Assembly (NCBI RefSeq): GCF_001579045.1
Contig: NZ_KQ970262.1
Coordinates: 481,661 to 545,660 of the forward strand
From: Streptococcus mitis
Lineage (GTDB): Bacteria; Bacillota; Bacilli; Lactobacillales; Streptococcaceae
DNA length: 64,000 nt
Direction of reading: 5' to 3'
Under the pieces are notes generated by a model. It was not told the origin of the DNA and ran no database searches. It worked only from the letters and a program-made list of their open reading frames with translations. Below are positions 29,737 through 38,954 of this stretch, piece after piece (position 1 is the first letter of the stretch; each line of letters starts with the position of its first letter). The position numbers and the translations under genes were made by a program.

Positions 29737-30846
29737 TTAAGCATTTGTGATTTCTGAAAGACTTACTTTTCGATCTTCTTTAACTGATAAAGTACATGCA
29801 TCAGCGGTAGCGATTGATTCTAAAGCAGCTACACCATTGAGAAGTTTTTCATATTCTTCTGTAATTTCTCCACCTTTAATGATGTCATGTAGATATTCCA
29901 TTTCTTTATCAATACATGTTTGTAACCATAATGGGCAACGTACTCCTGGTTTACCGTACGCAATTGCTCCATCCATACCACGACCGGTATAGATAGCTGT
30001 ACGGTCATCATCTTCCTCTTGAGTTTCATGTACCAAGAAGTGTGATTCTCCTTCACCTTTAACACGAAGAGTACCTCCAGTATTGAACAAGTCAAGTTTG
30101 ATAGCTCCTTCAGTTCCTTGAATCAAGACGTAGTGTTCACCCCAACGGAAAGCATTACCATATTCCAAAACAGCATAACGATCATCAGAGTATTCTAGGT
30201 TTACAATGAGCATATCATCTTCATCACCAAAGTTTTCACCTTTATGATATACATTACCTCCTACCATTGTCGCTTTTTCAGGAAGTCCTCCCATGATGAA
30301 CTGAATGCAATCTAATTCATGAATATGGTGGTACAAATGTCCTCCAGATTGAGAACGAAGTTTCTTCCATGATACAGTTGGTTGTTGTTCTTCCCAACCT
30401 GTACGAGCGGCATGGCAATAAAGAACTTTACCGATTTTACCTTGAGTAATCAATTCTTTAGCATGGTGTACACCATTAAAGAAGTTCATGATGTGACCAG
30501 CCATAAAGATAACATTATTTTCTTTACATGCGTCAACCATGGCTTTACAATCTTCATAAGACAATGCAATTGGCTTTTCACAAAATACGTGTTTGCCATG
30601 TTGAGCAGCTTTCACAACAGGTTCACGGTGAAGGTAGCTAGGTGAAGCTACGATCACACAATCAATATCTTCACGTGCTACAAGTTCATCTAAACTTGCA
30701 CAAACATCTGATCCCAACTCTTGAGCAACTTCTTCTCCATGATTTGGGTCAAATACCGCAACCACTTTTGCATCTTCAATTTTGTTCATTGAGCGAGCCA
30801 AATCAGCTCCAAAATATCCAGCTCCAACAATACCGTAATTTACCAT
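29737..30846 (-). CDS. Gfo/Idh/MocA oxidoreductase of the nan operon
   Basis: A 369-residue NAD-dependent enzyme with the N-terminal Rossmann motif VGAGYFGADLAR and the family motif EKPIAL near residue 95, followed by the beta-sheet substrate domain with GGHLYHHIHELD. Homologues next to sialidase genes (Escherichia coli YjhC, Ruminococcus gnavus NanOx) turn unusual sialidase products, 2,7-anhydro-Neu5Ac or Neu5Ac2en, back into Neu5Ac. Directly after nanC, whose known product is Neu5Ac2en, this enzyme likely does the same. It is the last gene of the operon. Activity is inferred. Confidence 0.82.
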   Translation of the reverse strand: MVNYGIVGAGYFGADLARSMNKIEDAKVVAVFDPNHGEEVAQELGSDVCASLDELVAREDIDCVIVASPSYLHREPVVKAAQHGKHVFCEKPIALSYEDCKAMVDACKENNVIFMAGHIMNFFNGVHHAKELITQGKIGKVLYCHAARTGWEEQQPTVSWKKLRSQSGGHLYHHIHELDCIQFIMGGLPEKATMVGGNVYHKGENFGDEDDMLIVNLEYSDDRYAVLEYGNAFRWGEHYVLIQGTEGAIKLDLFNTGGTLRVKGEGESHFLVHETQEEDDDRTAIYTGRGMDGAIAYGKPGVRCPLWLQTCIDKEMEYLHDIIKGGEITEEYEKLLNGVAALESIATADACTLSVKEDRKVSLSEITNA

Positions 30847-30883
30847 AATTTTTATCCTCTTTCAATATATTTAAATTTCAGCT

Positions 30884-33208
30884 TTAATTCTTTTTCAAAT
30901 CTTCAATCTTAAATGTTACATATGGTACAACATTTTTCATATGAAGTTCATTACGAGACCATGAATCAAATTTTTCAAACATCAATCCAATTTCATGATT
31001 TGGTAACTCTGTCAATGTTGAATATGAGTATCCATAGTTACTATAATCAACATCGTGATGATAACGCCAATCAATTGTATTATCATCATTAATTAGACCA
31101 ATCGAAATTTGTCCGTGTTTACGACCATTTGTGGAGTTTGGAGTACTTAAAATGACAGCCTTTTTACCATCAATCAATTGACTATAATTGATGATTGATA
31201 ATTGTGTTCCATAACTTGGATTTGAAACAAAATTCAAATATTCCGGCGCACTCCAAGTAGTACCTGCGTCTTTACTTGTTAAATATGCAATTTTACCATT
31301 ATTTGTACGCATGTATGCTTGAATTACTCCTGGACTCAATTCTACAAATTGTGCTTCTGCTGACCAACTAGAAGGAAGTGGCACAACTTTAACTTTCCAA
31401 GACGCTCCGTTATCGTCACTATAAATGAATGCAGACTCTTTACCAGTGTAAGACGGAATAAGAATACGTCCAGTTGAGCTTTCAATGATTCCACGTCCAG
31501 GACCCAAATAAGGCGCATTCCGATTAAGTCCCATTATAGGAGGTAATAAAGTTGGTGCAGACCAAGATTCGCCATGATCATTGCTAGAAATATATGCAAT
31601 ATAGTTCGTTGGCACTACTTTGAATAATGCATCTTTGTAGAAGATATTCATATGGACTTTAGTCCCATTACGATATTCAGTCTTTTTATTATTTTCAAAT
31701 GAAACCGAATATTGCTCTACCGTCAAATAATTACCATTTTGTTTAATACCGAAATTTTTATCTACTGAAAATTCAGTTGGTCTGTTGGTACGATCGTCGT
31801 ATACAGTACCATTCTCACGAATAGTATAATTATAATCAGTATCACCTTGTTTCTTTAATTTAAGGTAATAATTACCATCAATTTGTTTATAACCAGAATC
31901 TTTTCTAGTAGCTTCTCTAAAACTTACTCCAGCAGGCATAACATCAGCAAACATGAGTACTTGTTTATTATTTTTTTCAACAATAACAGAGTCAATATAG
32001 GTTGCACCACCGCTGATTTGTAAGTCACGTCCACCAACATCACGAGGCCATTCTAATGGTACTGGCGCAAAATCATCGAATGCCAATGTTAATTTTGGTT
32101 TAGTCCATGTCTTACCATTATCATCACTATAACTTGTAGCAATATTAATTTTATTCAAGAAATCATGAGTTCCACCGTAACGAGCGTCAATGCTTGAAAA
32201 AACCCGACCATTGCTAAAAGTATACAGAACTGGAATACGGAAATAGTTAGAACCTGTTGTATCATTAGCCGTATAAATTAAATGTCCAGTAACAGCGTTT
32301 GTTGTCATCTTTTTAACAGTTTCTTCATCCAATGCACTATTAAAGAATTTGATATTTTCTAGTGTTCCGTTAAAACCAAACGCCGTTTTTCCTGCACGTT
32401 TCACTCCCCCAAGCATATAGTAATCAATACCTTTAATATCCTTGATGTTTAGGAAGTTATCCACTTTCTTTTCTACTACTTTTGTACCATTTGCATATAA
32501 AGAATATGTTTTTTTGACTGAATCTGCTACTACTGCAACAGTGTTAGTCACAGCCTCTTGTTTGTACTTACCCCAAACTGAAGCAGGTCTGGATACTAGG
32601 TGATTTTTATTGGAAGAAGTATCACGCGCTTCCATTCCCAATTCACCATTGTCTTTAAGGAACACATCTACATAACTATTTTGTTGACCGGGTTTAGAAT
32701 TAGATATTCCAAACAGAGCTTGTAAACCTTTCTCACTAGACTGATTGTACTTAATCACTGCAGTAAAGTCACCGCTAGTAAATTTATCCTTTAACTCATT
32801 AGTAACATTTTCTCCACCCCCTGTTAAAGTAACATTATTTTTTTCTAAGACAGGAGTTTCTTCCGCTGTAGAAGATGGATCCTTAACAGTAGTTTCGACT
32901 GTTCGAGGTTGTACAGTAACTTCCGAAGAATTATCCGATTTAGGTTGTACTCCCGAAATCGCATCCGCTGTAGAAGATGGATCCTTAACAGTAGTTTCAA
33001 CTGTTCGAGGTTGTACAGTAACTTCCGAAGAGTTGCCCGATTTATGTTGTACTTCCGAAATCGAAGTCGTTGGTGCAACAGGTTGCACCAACTCTGGTGT
33101 TGATACTTCAGAAGTTTCAGTCTCCTGAGCTGCAACTGAGTTAGCAACAAATGCTGATAATACCACTACAGTACCTAAGGTTACATATTGTTTAATATTT
33201 TTTTTCAT
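30884..33208 (-). CDS. nanC: Secreted sialidase NanC
   Basis: A 774-residue secreted glycoside hydrolase of family 33. A Sec signal peptide (MKKNIKQYVTLGTVVVLSAF, cleavage near VAA-QE) is followed by a Ser/Thr-rich repeat region, a CBM40-type lectin domain (about 125-290), and the catalytic propeller with YFRIPVLY near 323 and Asp boxes SYSDDNGKTW (363), SSNDHGESW (545), YSDDNGASW (600) and SKDAGTTW (648). No LPXTG anchor is present, so it is released. Pneumococcal NanC makes mainly Neu5Ac2en from alpha2,3-sialosides. From memory the usual length is 740; the extra 34 residues equal one duplicated repeat unit. Confidence 0.92.
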   Translation of the reverse strand: MKKNIKQYVTLGTVVVLSAFVANSVAAQETETSEVSTPELVQPVAPTTSISEVQHKSGNSSEVTVQPRTVETTVKDPSSTADAISGVQPKSDNSSEVTVQPRTVETTVKDPSSTAEETPVLEKNNVTLTGGGENVTNELKDKFTSGDFTAVIKYNQSSEKGLQALFGISNSKPGQQNSYVDVFLKDNGELGMEARDTSSNKNHLVSRPASVWGKYKQEAVTNTVAVVADSVKKTYSLYANGTKVVEKKVDNFLNIKDIKGIDYYMLGGVKRAGKTAFGFNGTLENIKFFNSALDEETVKKMTTNAVTGHLIYTANDTTGSNYFRIPVLYTFSNGRVFSSIDARYGGTHDFLNKINIATSYSDDNGKTWTKPKLTLAFDDFAPVPLEWPRDVGGRDLQISGGATYIDSVIVEKNNKQVLMFADVMPAGVSFREATRKDSGYKQIDGNYYLKLKKQGDTDYNYTIRENGTVYDDRTNRPTEFSVDKNFGIKQNGNYLTVEQYSVSFENNKKTEYRNGTKVHMNIFYKDALFKVVPTNYIAYISSNDHGESWSAPTLLPPIMGLNRNAPYLGPGRGIIESSTGRILIPSYTGKESAFIYSDDNGASWKVKVVPLPSSWSAEAQFVELSPGVIQAYMRTNNGKIAYLTSKDAGTTWSAPEYLNFVSNPSYGTQLSIINYSQLIDGKKAVILSTPNSTNGRKHGQISIGLINDDNTIDWRYHHDVDYSNYGYSYSTLTELPNHEIGLMFEKFDSWSRNELHMKNVVPYVTFKIEDLKKN
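32865..33068. repeat. 102-bp tandem duplication inside nanC
   Basis: Two copies starting at 32865 and 32967, nearly identical for most of their length, encode a 34-residue unit containing SSEVTVQPRTVETTVKDP. The period keeps the reading frame. The unit lies between the signal peptide and the lectin domain. Confidence 0.9.
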
Positions 33209-33209
33209 T

Positions 33210-33668
33210 TTATTTTTCCTCGTTTAAAACTTTGATAACAAGTTTTTTAACAGTTTCATCATTGCAATAAATCTTTGGTTGGTGAAGATCTTCTTCAAAA
33301 GTCACCAACATATTCCCTGGAAGCAATTCAACAATTTGATAGTCTTTGCTATCGTAAAAAGCAATATCCTTCTCTTCGCTAAAAGGTACACGTGACTGAG
33401 CACGAACTGGGGAAGTTACTGCCATTTTTTCTGTATTTTCAACAACAATATGAATATCTAAATATTTCTTATGAGTTTCAAAAATATCTCCTGGAACTCC
33501 ATCAGCTAGATAAGTCATACAATTTGCAAAAACATTTTCCCCATCAATATCAATTTTTCCATCAACTAAATCTGTCAAATTTGTATTTTCTAAAAAATCA
33601 CAGACTTTTGAAAAATGTTTATTGACAGAAGCATATCGTCTAAAATCAGATTGTTCAGAAATAATCAT
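33210..33668 (-). CDS. YhcH/YjgK/YiaL-family protein of the nan operon
   Basis: A 152-residue cupin-fold protein (DUF386). Family segments seen are DGEN, ETHKKYLDIHIVVE and a C-terminal MLVTFEEDLHQPKI, which hold likely metal-binding histidines and glutamates. Relatives lie in sialic acid operons (E. coli yhcH) and probably act on sugar anomers. The stop codon lies two bases before the nanC ATG, and the nanC ribosome site is within its last codons, so the two are coupled. Confidence 0.87.
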   Translation of the reverse strand: MIISEQSDFRRYASVNKHFSKVCDFLENTNLTDLVDGKIDIDGENVFANCMTYLADGVPGDIFETHKKYLDIHIVVENTEKMAVTSPVRAQSRVPFSEEKDIAFYDSKDYQIVELLPGNMLVTFEEDLHQPKIYCNDETVKKLVIKVLNEEK

Positions 33669-33693
33669 ATTATTTTCTCTTTTCTATTAGTGA

Positions 33694-35235
33694 CTAGTGA
33701 CGAACTTCCCAACTTGAATCCGCTTTAATTTCTGAAATATCATGAATCGTTGTATATTTAGGTGCAGATACTTTATTTTCAGTAAGAACAGATACAATAT
33801 AACCTGACACTACTGATACAGAAATTGAAATCAATGAATATGCCCAGTAGCTAACAGCTGTTGGAGGAAGGAAGTATTTAATAAATACCATAACGATGGT
33901 TGATACAATCAGCGCTGCATAAGCACCTTGTTTATTTGCTTTTTTAGAAACAAAACCAAGAATGAATACACCACCAAGTAGACCAAGTACAAGTCCCATG
34001 AAACTATTGAACCATTCGTATGCAGATTTAATATCTGAATGAGCCATGATAATGGAAACAACAATTGAGAATAAACCTACTGCTAGAGATACGAATTGTG
34101 CAATTTTCGTACGACGATCGTCTGACATATTTTTAGAAATGACATCTTGAATATCCAATGTCCATGAAGTTGCAACAGAGTTCAAACCTGTTGAAATAGT
34201 TGATTGAGCTGCTGCATAAATCGCTGCCAAGATCAAACCTGTGACACCTACTGGTAACTGGTATGCAATAAAGTACATAAAGATTTGGTCTTGAGGGATA
34301 TTGCTAGCTGCACTACCTGCATTTTGTACTTGATAGAATACGTACAAGCCTGTACCGATCAAGTAAAAGACTGTTGCAGTTGCAAGTGACAAGACTCCAT
34401 TTGTGAACAACATTTTATTAAGTTTCTTAATATTTTGTGTTGTAGTAAAACGTTGAACCAAATCTTGAGATGAAGCATAGGAAGACAAGATTGTAAAGCC
34501 TGAACCCATCACAATTAAGAAGATGGAGTTTGAAAGCAAGTTAGGATCGAAAAGTTTTTCATTTGCAGCAAGGAATTTCCCGTTTGCTAATGTTTCTGCT
34601 ACTGCACCAAAGCCACCTTTAATATTAGCCATCAGTACAAATAAAGCTACAACGACACCACTAATCAGAACCACACCTTGAATAAAGTCTGTCCATAATA
34701 CGGATTTTAGACCACCAGTATAAGAATAAACAATTGCAATTGCACCCATCAAAATAATCAAAATATTGATGTCAATTCCTGTCAATACTGATAAACCAGC
34801 TGATGGGAGGTACATAATGATAGACATACGTCCCAATTGATAAATAATAAACAAGAGTGCTGAAATAATACGAAGTGCTTTAGAATTAAAACGTTTATCC
34901 AAGTAATCATATGCCGTATCGATGTCTATCCGTGCAAAGATAGGTAAGATAAAACGAATTGTCAGTGGAATAGCTACAACCATCCCTAATTGAGCAAACC
35001 ATAAAATCCAGCTACCTGCATAAGAGTTACCAGCGAGTCCCAAGAAGGAAATCGGACTGAGCATTGTGGCAAAAATGGATACCGAAGTAACATACCAAGG
35101 AACAGAACCATCTCCTTTAAAGAACTCTTTTCCTTTCATTTCTTTTTTAGAGAAATAGATACCTGCAACCAACACCGCAAGTAAATAAACAATCAAGATA
35201 ATTAAGTCAATTATTGTAAATCCTGTTGTGCCCAT
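33694..35235 (-). CDS. Sodium:solute symporter, probable sialic acid uptake
   Basis: A 513-residue SSS-family (LeuT-fold) symporter with about 13 membrane helices, first at residues 8-27. Family stretches present include YLDKRFNSKALRIISALLF and LILAAIYAAAQSTISTGLNS. Members in nan clusters take up Neu5Ac or its anhydro/2-ene forms with Na+. Located between the lyase and the yhcH-like gene. The Na+ dependence ties well to the sodium-type V-ATPase downstream. The exact substrate is inferred from context. Confidence 0.88.
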   Translation of the reverse strand: MGTTGFTIIDLIILIVYLLAVLVAGIYFSKKEMKGKEFFKGDGSVPWYVTSVSIFATMLSPISFLGLAGNSYAGSWILWFAQLGMVVAIPLTIRFILPIFARIDIDTAYDYLDKRFNSKALRIISALLFIIYQLGRMSIIMYLPSAGLSVLTGIDINILIILMGAIAIVYSYTGGLKSVLWTDFIQGVVLISGVVVALFVLMANIKGGFGAVAETLANGKFLAANEKLFDPNLLSNSIFLIVMGSGFTILSSYASSQDLVQRFTTTQNIKKLNKMLFTNGVLSLATATVFYLIGTGLYVFYQVQNAGSAASNIPQDQIFMYFIAYQLPVGVTGLILAAIYAAAQSTISTGLNSVATSWTLDIQDVISKNMSDDRRTKIAQFVSLAVGLFSIVVSIIMAHSDIKSAYEWFNSFMGLVLGLLGGVFILGFVSKKANKQGAYAALIVSTIVMVFIKYFLPPTAVSYWAYSLISISVSVVSGYIVSVLTENKVSAPKYTTIHDISEIKADSSWEVRH

Positions 35236-35262
35236 AACATATCTCCATATTGATTTTATTTA

Positions 35263-36180
35263 TTATAAAAATTCTTTTCGTGCTTGTTGAATAAGTTCTG
35301 CTGCTTGTTTTGCAACTTCCAAGTCACCTTCTGCCAATGCTTCTAAGGGTTGACGAACAGAACCTAAATCAAGTTTTTCATTTAGACGCAAAACCTCTTT
35401 TGCTACAGCATACATATTTGCCTTACCTGATACCATCTTATAGATAACTTCATTGATAGCATATTGAAGTTTTTTAGCAGTATCTAAATCTCGTTCTTGA
35501 ATCAAACTTTCCAATTTCAAGAACAAATCTGGCATAACGCCATAAGTACCACCAATACCAGCTTCTGCTCCCATCAAGCGACCACCAAGATATTGTTCAT
35601 CTGGACCATTGAATACAATGTAATCTTCTCCACCTGCAGCTACAAACATTTGAATATCTTGTACAGGCATAGAAGAATTTTTAACTCCAATCACACGAGG
35701 ATTTTGACGCATTGTTGCATACAAACTACCAGTCAACGCAACCCCTGCCAATTGTGGAATATTATAAATGATAAAATCTGTATTTGGCGCAGCTTCACTC
35801 ATTGCATTCCAATATGCTGCGATTGAATATTCTGGCAATTTGAAGTAAATTGGTGGGATAGCAGCAATAGCATCGACTCCAACACTTTCTGAATGTTTTG
35901 CCAATTCAATACTATCTTTCGTGTTATTACATGCAACATGGTTGATAACTGTTAATTTACCTTTAGCAACTTCCATAACAGCTTCAATAATTTGTTTACG
36001 ATCTTCTACACTTTGGTAAATACATTCGCCTGAAGAACCATTTACATAGATACCTTTTACACCTTTGTCAATGAAATATTGCACCAGAGATTTTACACGT
36101 TCTTGGCTAATTTCACCATTTTCATCATAGCAAGCATAAAATGCAGGAATAACGCCTTTGTATTTAGTTAAATCTTTCAT
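35263..36180 (-). CDS. nanA: N-acetylneuraminate lyase
   Basis: A 305-residue DapA-superfamily aldolase that splits N-acetylneuraminate into N-acetylmannosamine and pyruvate. The substrate-binding NGSSGE lies near residue 48, the catalytic tyrosine in IIYNIP near 137 and the Schiff-base lysine in IGVKNSS near 165. Length is normal. In pneumococcal naming nanA usually means the surface sialidase; here the symbol is used in the enterobacterial sense. It follows nanE by 24 bp. Confidence 0.9.
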   Translation of the reverse strand: MKDLTKYKGVIPAFYACYDENGEISQERVKSLVQYFIDKGVKGIYVNGSSGECIYQSVEDRKQIIEAVMEVAKGKLTVINHVACNNTKDSIELAKHSESVGVDAIAAIPPIYFKLPEYSIAAYWNAMSEAAPNTDFIIYNIPQLAGVALTGSLYATMRQNPRVIGVKNSSMPVQDIQMFVAAGGEDYIVFNGPDEQYLGGRLMGAEAGIGGTYGVMPDLFLKLESLIQERDLDTAKKLQYAINEVIYKMVSGKANMYAVAKEVLRLNEKLDLGSVRQPLEALAEGDLEVAKQAAELIQQARKEFL

Positions 36181-36204
36181 CAGATTTCTCCTTTATATTG
36201 TTTT

Positions 36205-36906
36205 TTATTTGATGACATTAATAAATCGCTGAGCAATTTCTTTTGGACGTGTAATCGCTCCACCAATGACAACACTGGTAACACCTAAACTATAAGCTTT
36301 TTTTAATTGTTCTGGATAATGAATTTTTCCTTCGGCAATTACCGGAATATTAAAATCAGCTAATTTTTTCATTAGTTCAAAATCAGGCTCATCTGATTGT
36401 ACACTTGTACTTGTGTACCCTGATAATGTTGTACCAACAAAATCAACGCCTGATTTAAATGCATATAGACCTTCATCAAAATTACTTACATCCGCCATCA
36501 ACAATTGATTAGGATATTTTTCTTTTATTTTTTTGATAAATTCACTGACAACTAAGCCATCATATCTTGGTCTTAAAGTTGCATCAAATGCAATGACTGT
36601 TGTTCCGCATCCTACAAGTTCATCTACTTCTTTCATCGTAGCAGTAATATATGGTTCTTGAGGTGGATAATCTCTTTTGATAATTCCGATTATTGGTAAA
36701 TCTACTACTTTCTGAATTGCTTTAATATCACGCACAGAATTTGCGCGAATGCCCACTGCTCCTGCCTCTAAAGCTGCTTTAGCCATAAAAGGCATCAAGC
36801 TAAATTCTTCATTATAAAGGGGTTCACCGGGTAAAGCTTGACAAGAAACAATGACTCCACCATGGACTTGACTTATAAATTTTTCTTTAGTCCAAATTTG
36901 GCTCAT
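36205..36906 (-). CDS. nanE: N-acetylmannosamine-6-phosphate 2-epimerase
   Basis: A 233-residue TIM-barrel enzyme converting ManNAc-6-phosphate to GlcNAc-6-phosphate. [16 protein letters not shown] near the N-terminus, GIIKRDYP and the C-terminal [12 protein letters not shown] and [10 protein letters not shown] match the NanE family. It starts four bases after the stop of the regulator gene, so the two are co-translated. Intact. Confidence 0.95.
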   Translation of the reverse strand: MSQIWTKEKFISQVHGGVIVSCQALPGEPLYNEEFSLMPFMAKAALEAGAVGIRANSVRDIKAIQKVVDLPIIGIIKRDYPPQEPYITATMKEVDELVGCGTTVIAFDATLRPRYDGLVVSEFIKKIKEKYPNQLLMADVSNFDEGLYAFKSGVDFVGTTLSGYTSTSVQSDEPDFELMKKLADFNIPVIAEGKIHYPEQLKKAYSLGVTSVVIGGAITRPKEIAQRFINVIK

Positions 36907-36910
36907 TTTA

Positions 36911-37720
36911 TTATTCCTCCTTATGGATAATAGTTTGATTGTAATAATATTGTCTCTCTGGACTTTCCAGATAATGAGAGAATAAGCAGTCTGTAATTAA
37001 AAGTATTGGAAACTGAGGTGATATGCGATTGCCATACGAGAGATGATTGGTCGAAGCTAATAACAATAGTTCATCAAAGAAACAATCTTCTTCGTCAAAT
37101 TTTCTTGTAGTCATTAAAACTGTTTTAGCGCCTTTATCCGCAGCTTTTTGAAGACCTTCTAGTACAATATCAGTTTGACCTGAAACGGATGCTCCAATGA
37201 CAAGGCAATTTTCATTAAGTAATAAGTTATTCCACAAAATCATATCCTCGTCTGATAATACTTCACCAATGACTCCGAGACGCATAAATCTCATCTTCAT
37301 TTCTTGTAAAGCAAGAACAGAACTTCCTTTACCATAAAGATATACACGCTCAGCAGTTTCTATCATCTCAGCAATACGCTCAAGTTGAACTTCATCAAGA
37401 ACCGTGTAAGTTTTTCTCAACATTTCTTCATAGTCGGATAAAACTTTTTCTGTAGCCTCTGTATACAATGCTAACTTTTCTTTCTCACGAATCATCTCTT
37501 GGTATTTGAAAATGAATTGTCTAAAACCTTTAAAACCACATTTTTTCGCAAATCGAGTCAATGTTGCTTTGGATACATTAAGGCATTCGCACAATGCCTC
37601 AGATGAATAATTAGTCAGAGGTTGCTGTTTTAAGAAGAATTTAGCAATGTCTTTTTCAGCATATGCCATATTTGGTAAGTTAGCTTCTATCATTGGAATT
37701 AGTTCTTTTTGCAGTAACAT
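36911..37720 (-). CDS. RpiR-family regulator of the nan operon
   Basis: A 269-residue regulator: N-terminal helix-turn-helix ([20 protein letters not shown], about residues 42-61) and a SIS sugar-phosphate domain ([29 protein letters not shown]). Such proteins sense a pathway sugar phosphate, for NanR-like members usually ManNAc-6-phosphate. The start MLLQKEL is chosen because AAAGGAG lies 5 bp upstream; the frame is open for 25 more codons, but those cross the operator and promoter. First gene of the nan operon. Confidence 0.88.
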   Translation of the reverse strand: MLLQKELIPMIEANLPNMAYAEKDIAKFFLKQQPLTNYSSEALCECLNVSKATLTRFAKKCGFKGFRQFIFKYQEMIREKEKLALYTEATEKVLSDYEEMLRKTYTVLDEVQLERIAEMIETAERVYLYGKGSSVLALQEMKMRFMRLGVIGEVLSDEDMILWNNLLLNENCLVIGASVSGQTDIVLEGLQKAADKGAKTVLMTTRKFDEEDCFFDELLLLASTNHLSYGNRISPQFPILLITDCLFSHYLESPERQYYYNQTIIHKEE

Positions 37721-37736
37721 ATGAGCTCCTTTGTTA

Positions 37737-37751
37737 AAGTAAACGTTTACA
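37737..37751 (-). promoter_or_regulatory. cre site (CcpA operator) of the nan operon
   Basis: TGTAAACGTTTACTT on the minus strand contains the perfect palindrome GTAAACGTTTAC, a consensus catabolite-responsive element. It lies just downstream of the -10 box and before the ribosome site of the regulator gene, a position typical of repression by CcpA. Confidence 0.85.
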
Positions 37752-37757
37752 TTCTTT

Positions 37758-37785
37758 ATTTTAACACTTATTTTTTTTTTTTCAA
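37758..37785 (-). promoter_or_regulatory. Promoter of the nan operon
   Basis: TTGAAA and TAAAAT on the minus strand, spaced 16 bp, immediately upstream of the cre site. Confidence 0.55.
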
Positions 37786-37801
37786 TATTTTTCATGATTT
37801 A

Positions 37802-37813
37802 GAAACTAGTTTC
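37802..37813. promoter_or_regulatory. 12-bp palindrome, candidate RpiR operator
   Basis: GAAACTAGTTTC is a perfect palindrome 17 bp upstream of the -35 box of the nan operon. RpiR-type regulators often bind GAAA/TTTC inverted repeats. The remaining bases to 38077 are very AT-rich and show no gene. Confidence 0.4.
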
Positions 37814-38077
37814 CAATTTCTTTCATTTTATAACAGAACAACAAATATAAAAATATAACAATTTTTATTCTTTTTATTTGTATTTTATGTCTTGCGAGAA
37901 CATTTGTCGATGTCAATATGTTCATAGATACCTATTTTATTAATTTTTATTTTGATTTTATTATTTCTTTCGGAATTTCTATACAACATTTTATTTCTAA
38001 AAAAATAGAAAAAATGTTCCTAGTTTCTTTATTTTATGCTGTTAATACATTTTTGTTTCCGAATTAAAAATAATCCT

Positions 38078-38108
38078 ATAAAAACTACTGATTTATGAGA
38101 TAAATCAG
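38078..38108 (-). terminator. Terminator at the end of the ICE rplL-side operon
   Basis: CTGATTTAT pairs with ATAAATCAG around a 3-nt loop (38088-38108), with a T-run on the minus strand. It lies 10 bp after the CPBP gene and closes the repA-to-CPBP run. Confidence 0.7.
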
Positions 38109-38118
38109 GTCACCTATT

Positions 38119-38706
38119 TTAAAAAAGCAGTAAACTATAAACTAGTAGGTTCCACACCAAATGTAGACCCATACTTCCCCATAAGTCCGATTTATAGCGC
38201 ACCATCCCTAAAAACATCCCAAGTGAAACATATAAACACCAAGCTAGAATGGTTCCTGGATGATGAGCTAAGGCAAATAAAATACTTGTCAAAGCAACTC
38301 GAATATCTAATTTTCTGACCAAATTCCATATAATTTCTCGATACAGAAATTCTTCAACCATACTCGCATTGATTAAGAACAATAAAAATGAAAACCAAGG
38401 AACTTGATGTTGAAGGCCAATTAAGTTTTCTTGATTCGTAGTTCCTTGAGCATGAATCAGGCTAAAACATAGACTTATAATCAGTAGGCTAACAAATCCA
38501 ACACCAAGCCATTTCATCCTAGTTTTCATATTGACCTTATGAGCTTGTTTGCGTTGATCATACATCCATAAAAAAGAAATGAGCGACCCACAATAGAGAA
38601 TCTGTAGTATAGTTAACTCACCGATACAAAGCAATTTCAGTAAGTATAGGGATACCAATAGGACATTTACTTGTTGGAATATATAAACTGGAATTATTCT
38701 TTTCAT
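38119..38706 (-). CDS. CPBP-family intramembrane protease
   Basis: A 195-residue membrane protein with five to six hydrophobic segments and the CAAX-protease/bacteriocin-processing (CPBP) motifs EEFLYREIIW near 117, FALAHHPG near 147 and HLVWNLLVY near the end. Members act in peptide maturation, immunity or signalling; in ICEs they have been labelled abortive infection proteins, but there is no proof here. GGAGG lies within the last codons of the upstream HTH gene, so the pair is coupled. Conserved in Tn5252-type ICEs. Confidence 0.82.
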   Translation of the reverse strand: MKRIIPVYIFQQVNVLLVSLYLLKLLCIGELTILQILYCGSLISFLWMYDQRKQAHKVNMKTRMKWLGVGFVSLLIISLCFSLIHAQGTTNQENLIGLQHQVPWFSFLLFLINASMVEEFLYREIIWNLVRKLDIRVALTSILFALAHHPGTILAWCLYVSLGMFLGMVRYKSDLWGSMGLHLVWNLLVYSLLLF

Positions 38707-38708
38707 AG

Positions 38709-38942
38709 TTACCTCCGAAATAAATCTTCATAATCTAAATCTAATACCTGCACAATCCTTTCTACCCATGGACTTTGAGGCATTCGTTGTTCCATCTTGT
38801 AGTGACGAATCTTTTGATACAAACGATTCAATTCACTTGGATAGTGAAACTCTCCCGCAAACATTTTTCTGGTTAACTCAATCCAGCTGATATTTCTTTC
38901 AGCCAAAATAATGGACAAGTTCTCCCAAAATCGTTCAGCCAT
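38709..38942 (-). CDS. Small HTH-like ICE protein
   Basis: A 77-residue protein whose sequence (MAERFWENLSIILAERNISWIELTRKM... and a C-terminal ERIVQVLDLDYEDLFR) resembles Cro/C1-type helix-turn-helix proteins with a stretched middle loop. Probably a DNA-binding regulator of the ICE. AGGAGAAG precedes the ATG. It ends two bases before the CPBP start. Family call moderate. Confidence 0.65.
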   Translation of the reverse strand: MAERFWENLSIILAERNISWIELTRKMFAGEFHYPSELNRLYQKIRHYKMEQRMPQSPWVERIVQVLDLDYEDLFRR

Positions 38943-38954
38943 ATTTCTTCTCCT

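Noticed and set aside
30884-30950. Cell-wall anchor at the end of the sialidase
   Set aside because: The C-terminus ends in KIEDLKKN with no LPXTG, hydrophobic segment or basic tail in sorting-signal order.
32745-33128. 127-codon plus-strand frame over the nanC repeats
   Set aside because: Opposite the duplicated nanC region; the repeat in the peptide merely mirrors the 102-bp DNA repeat.
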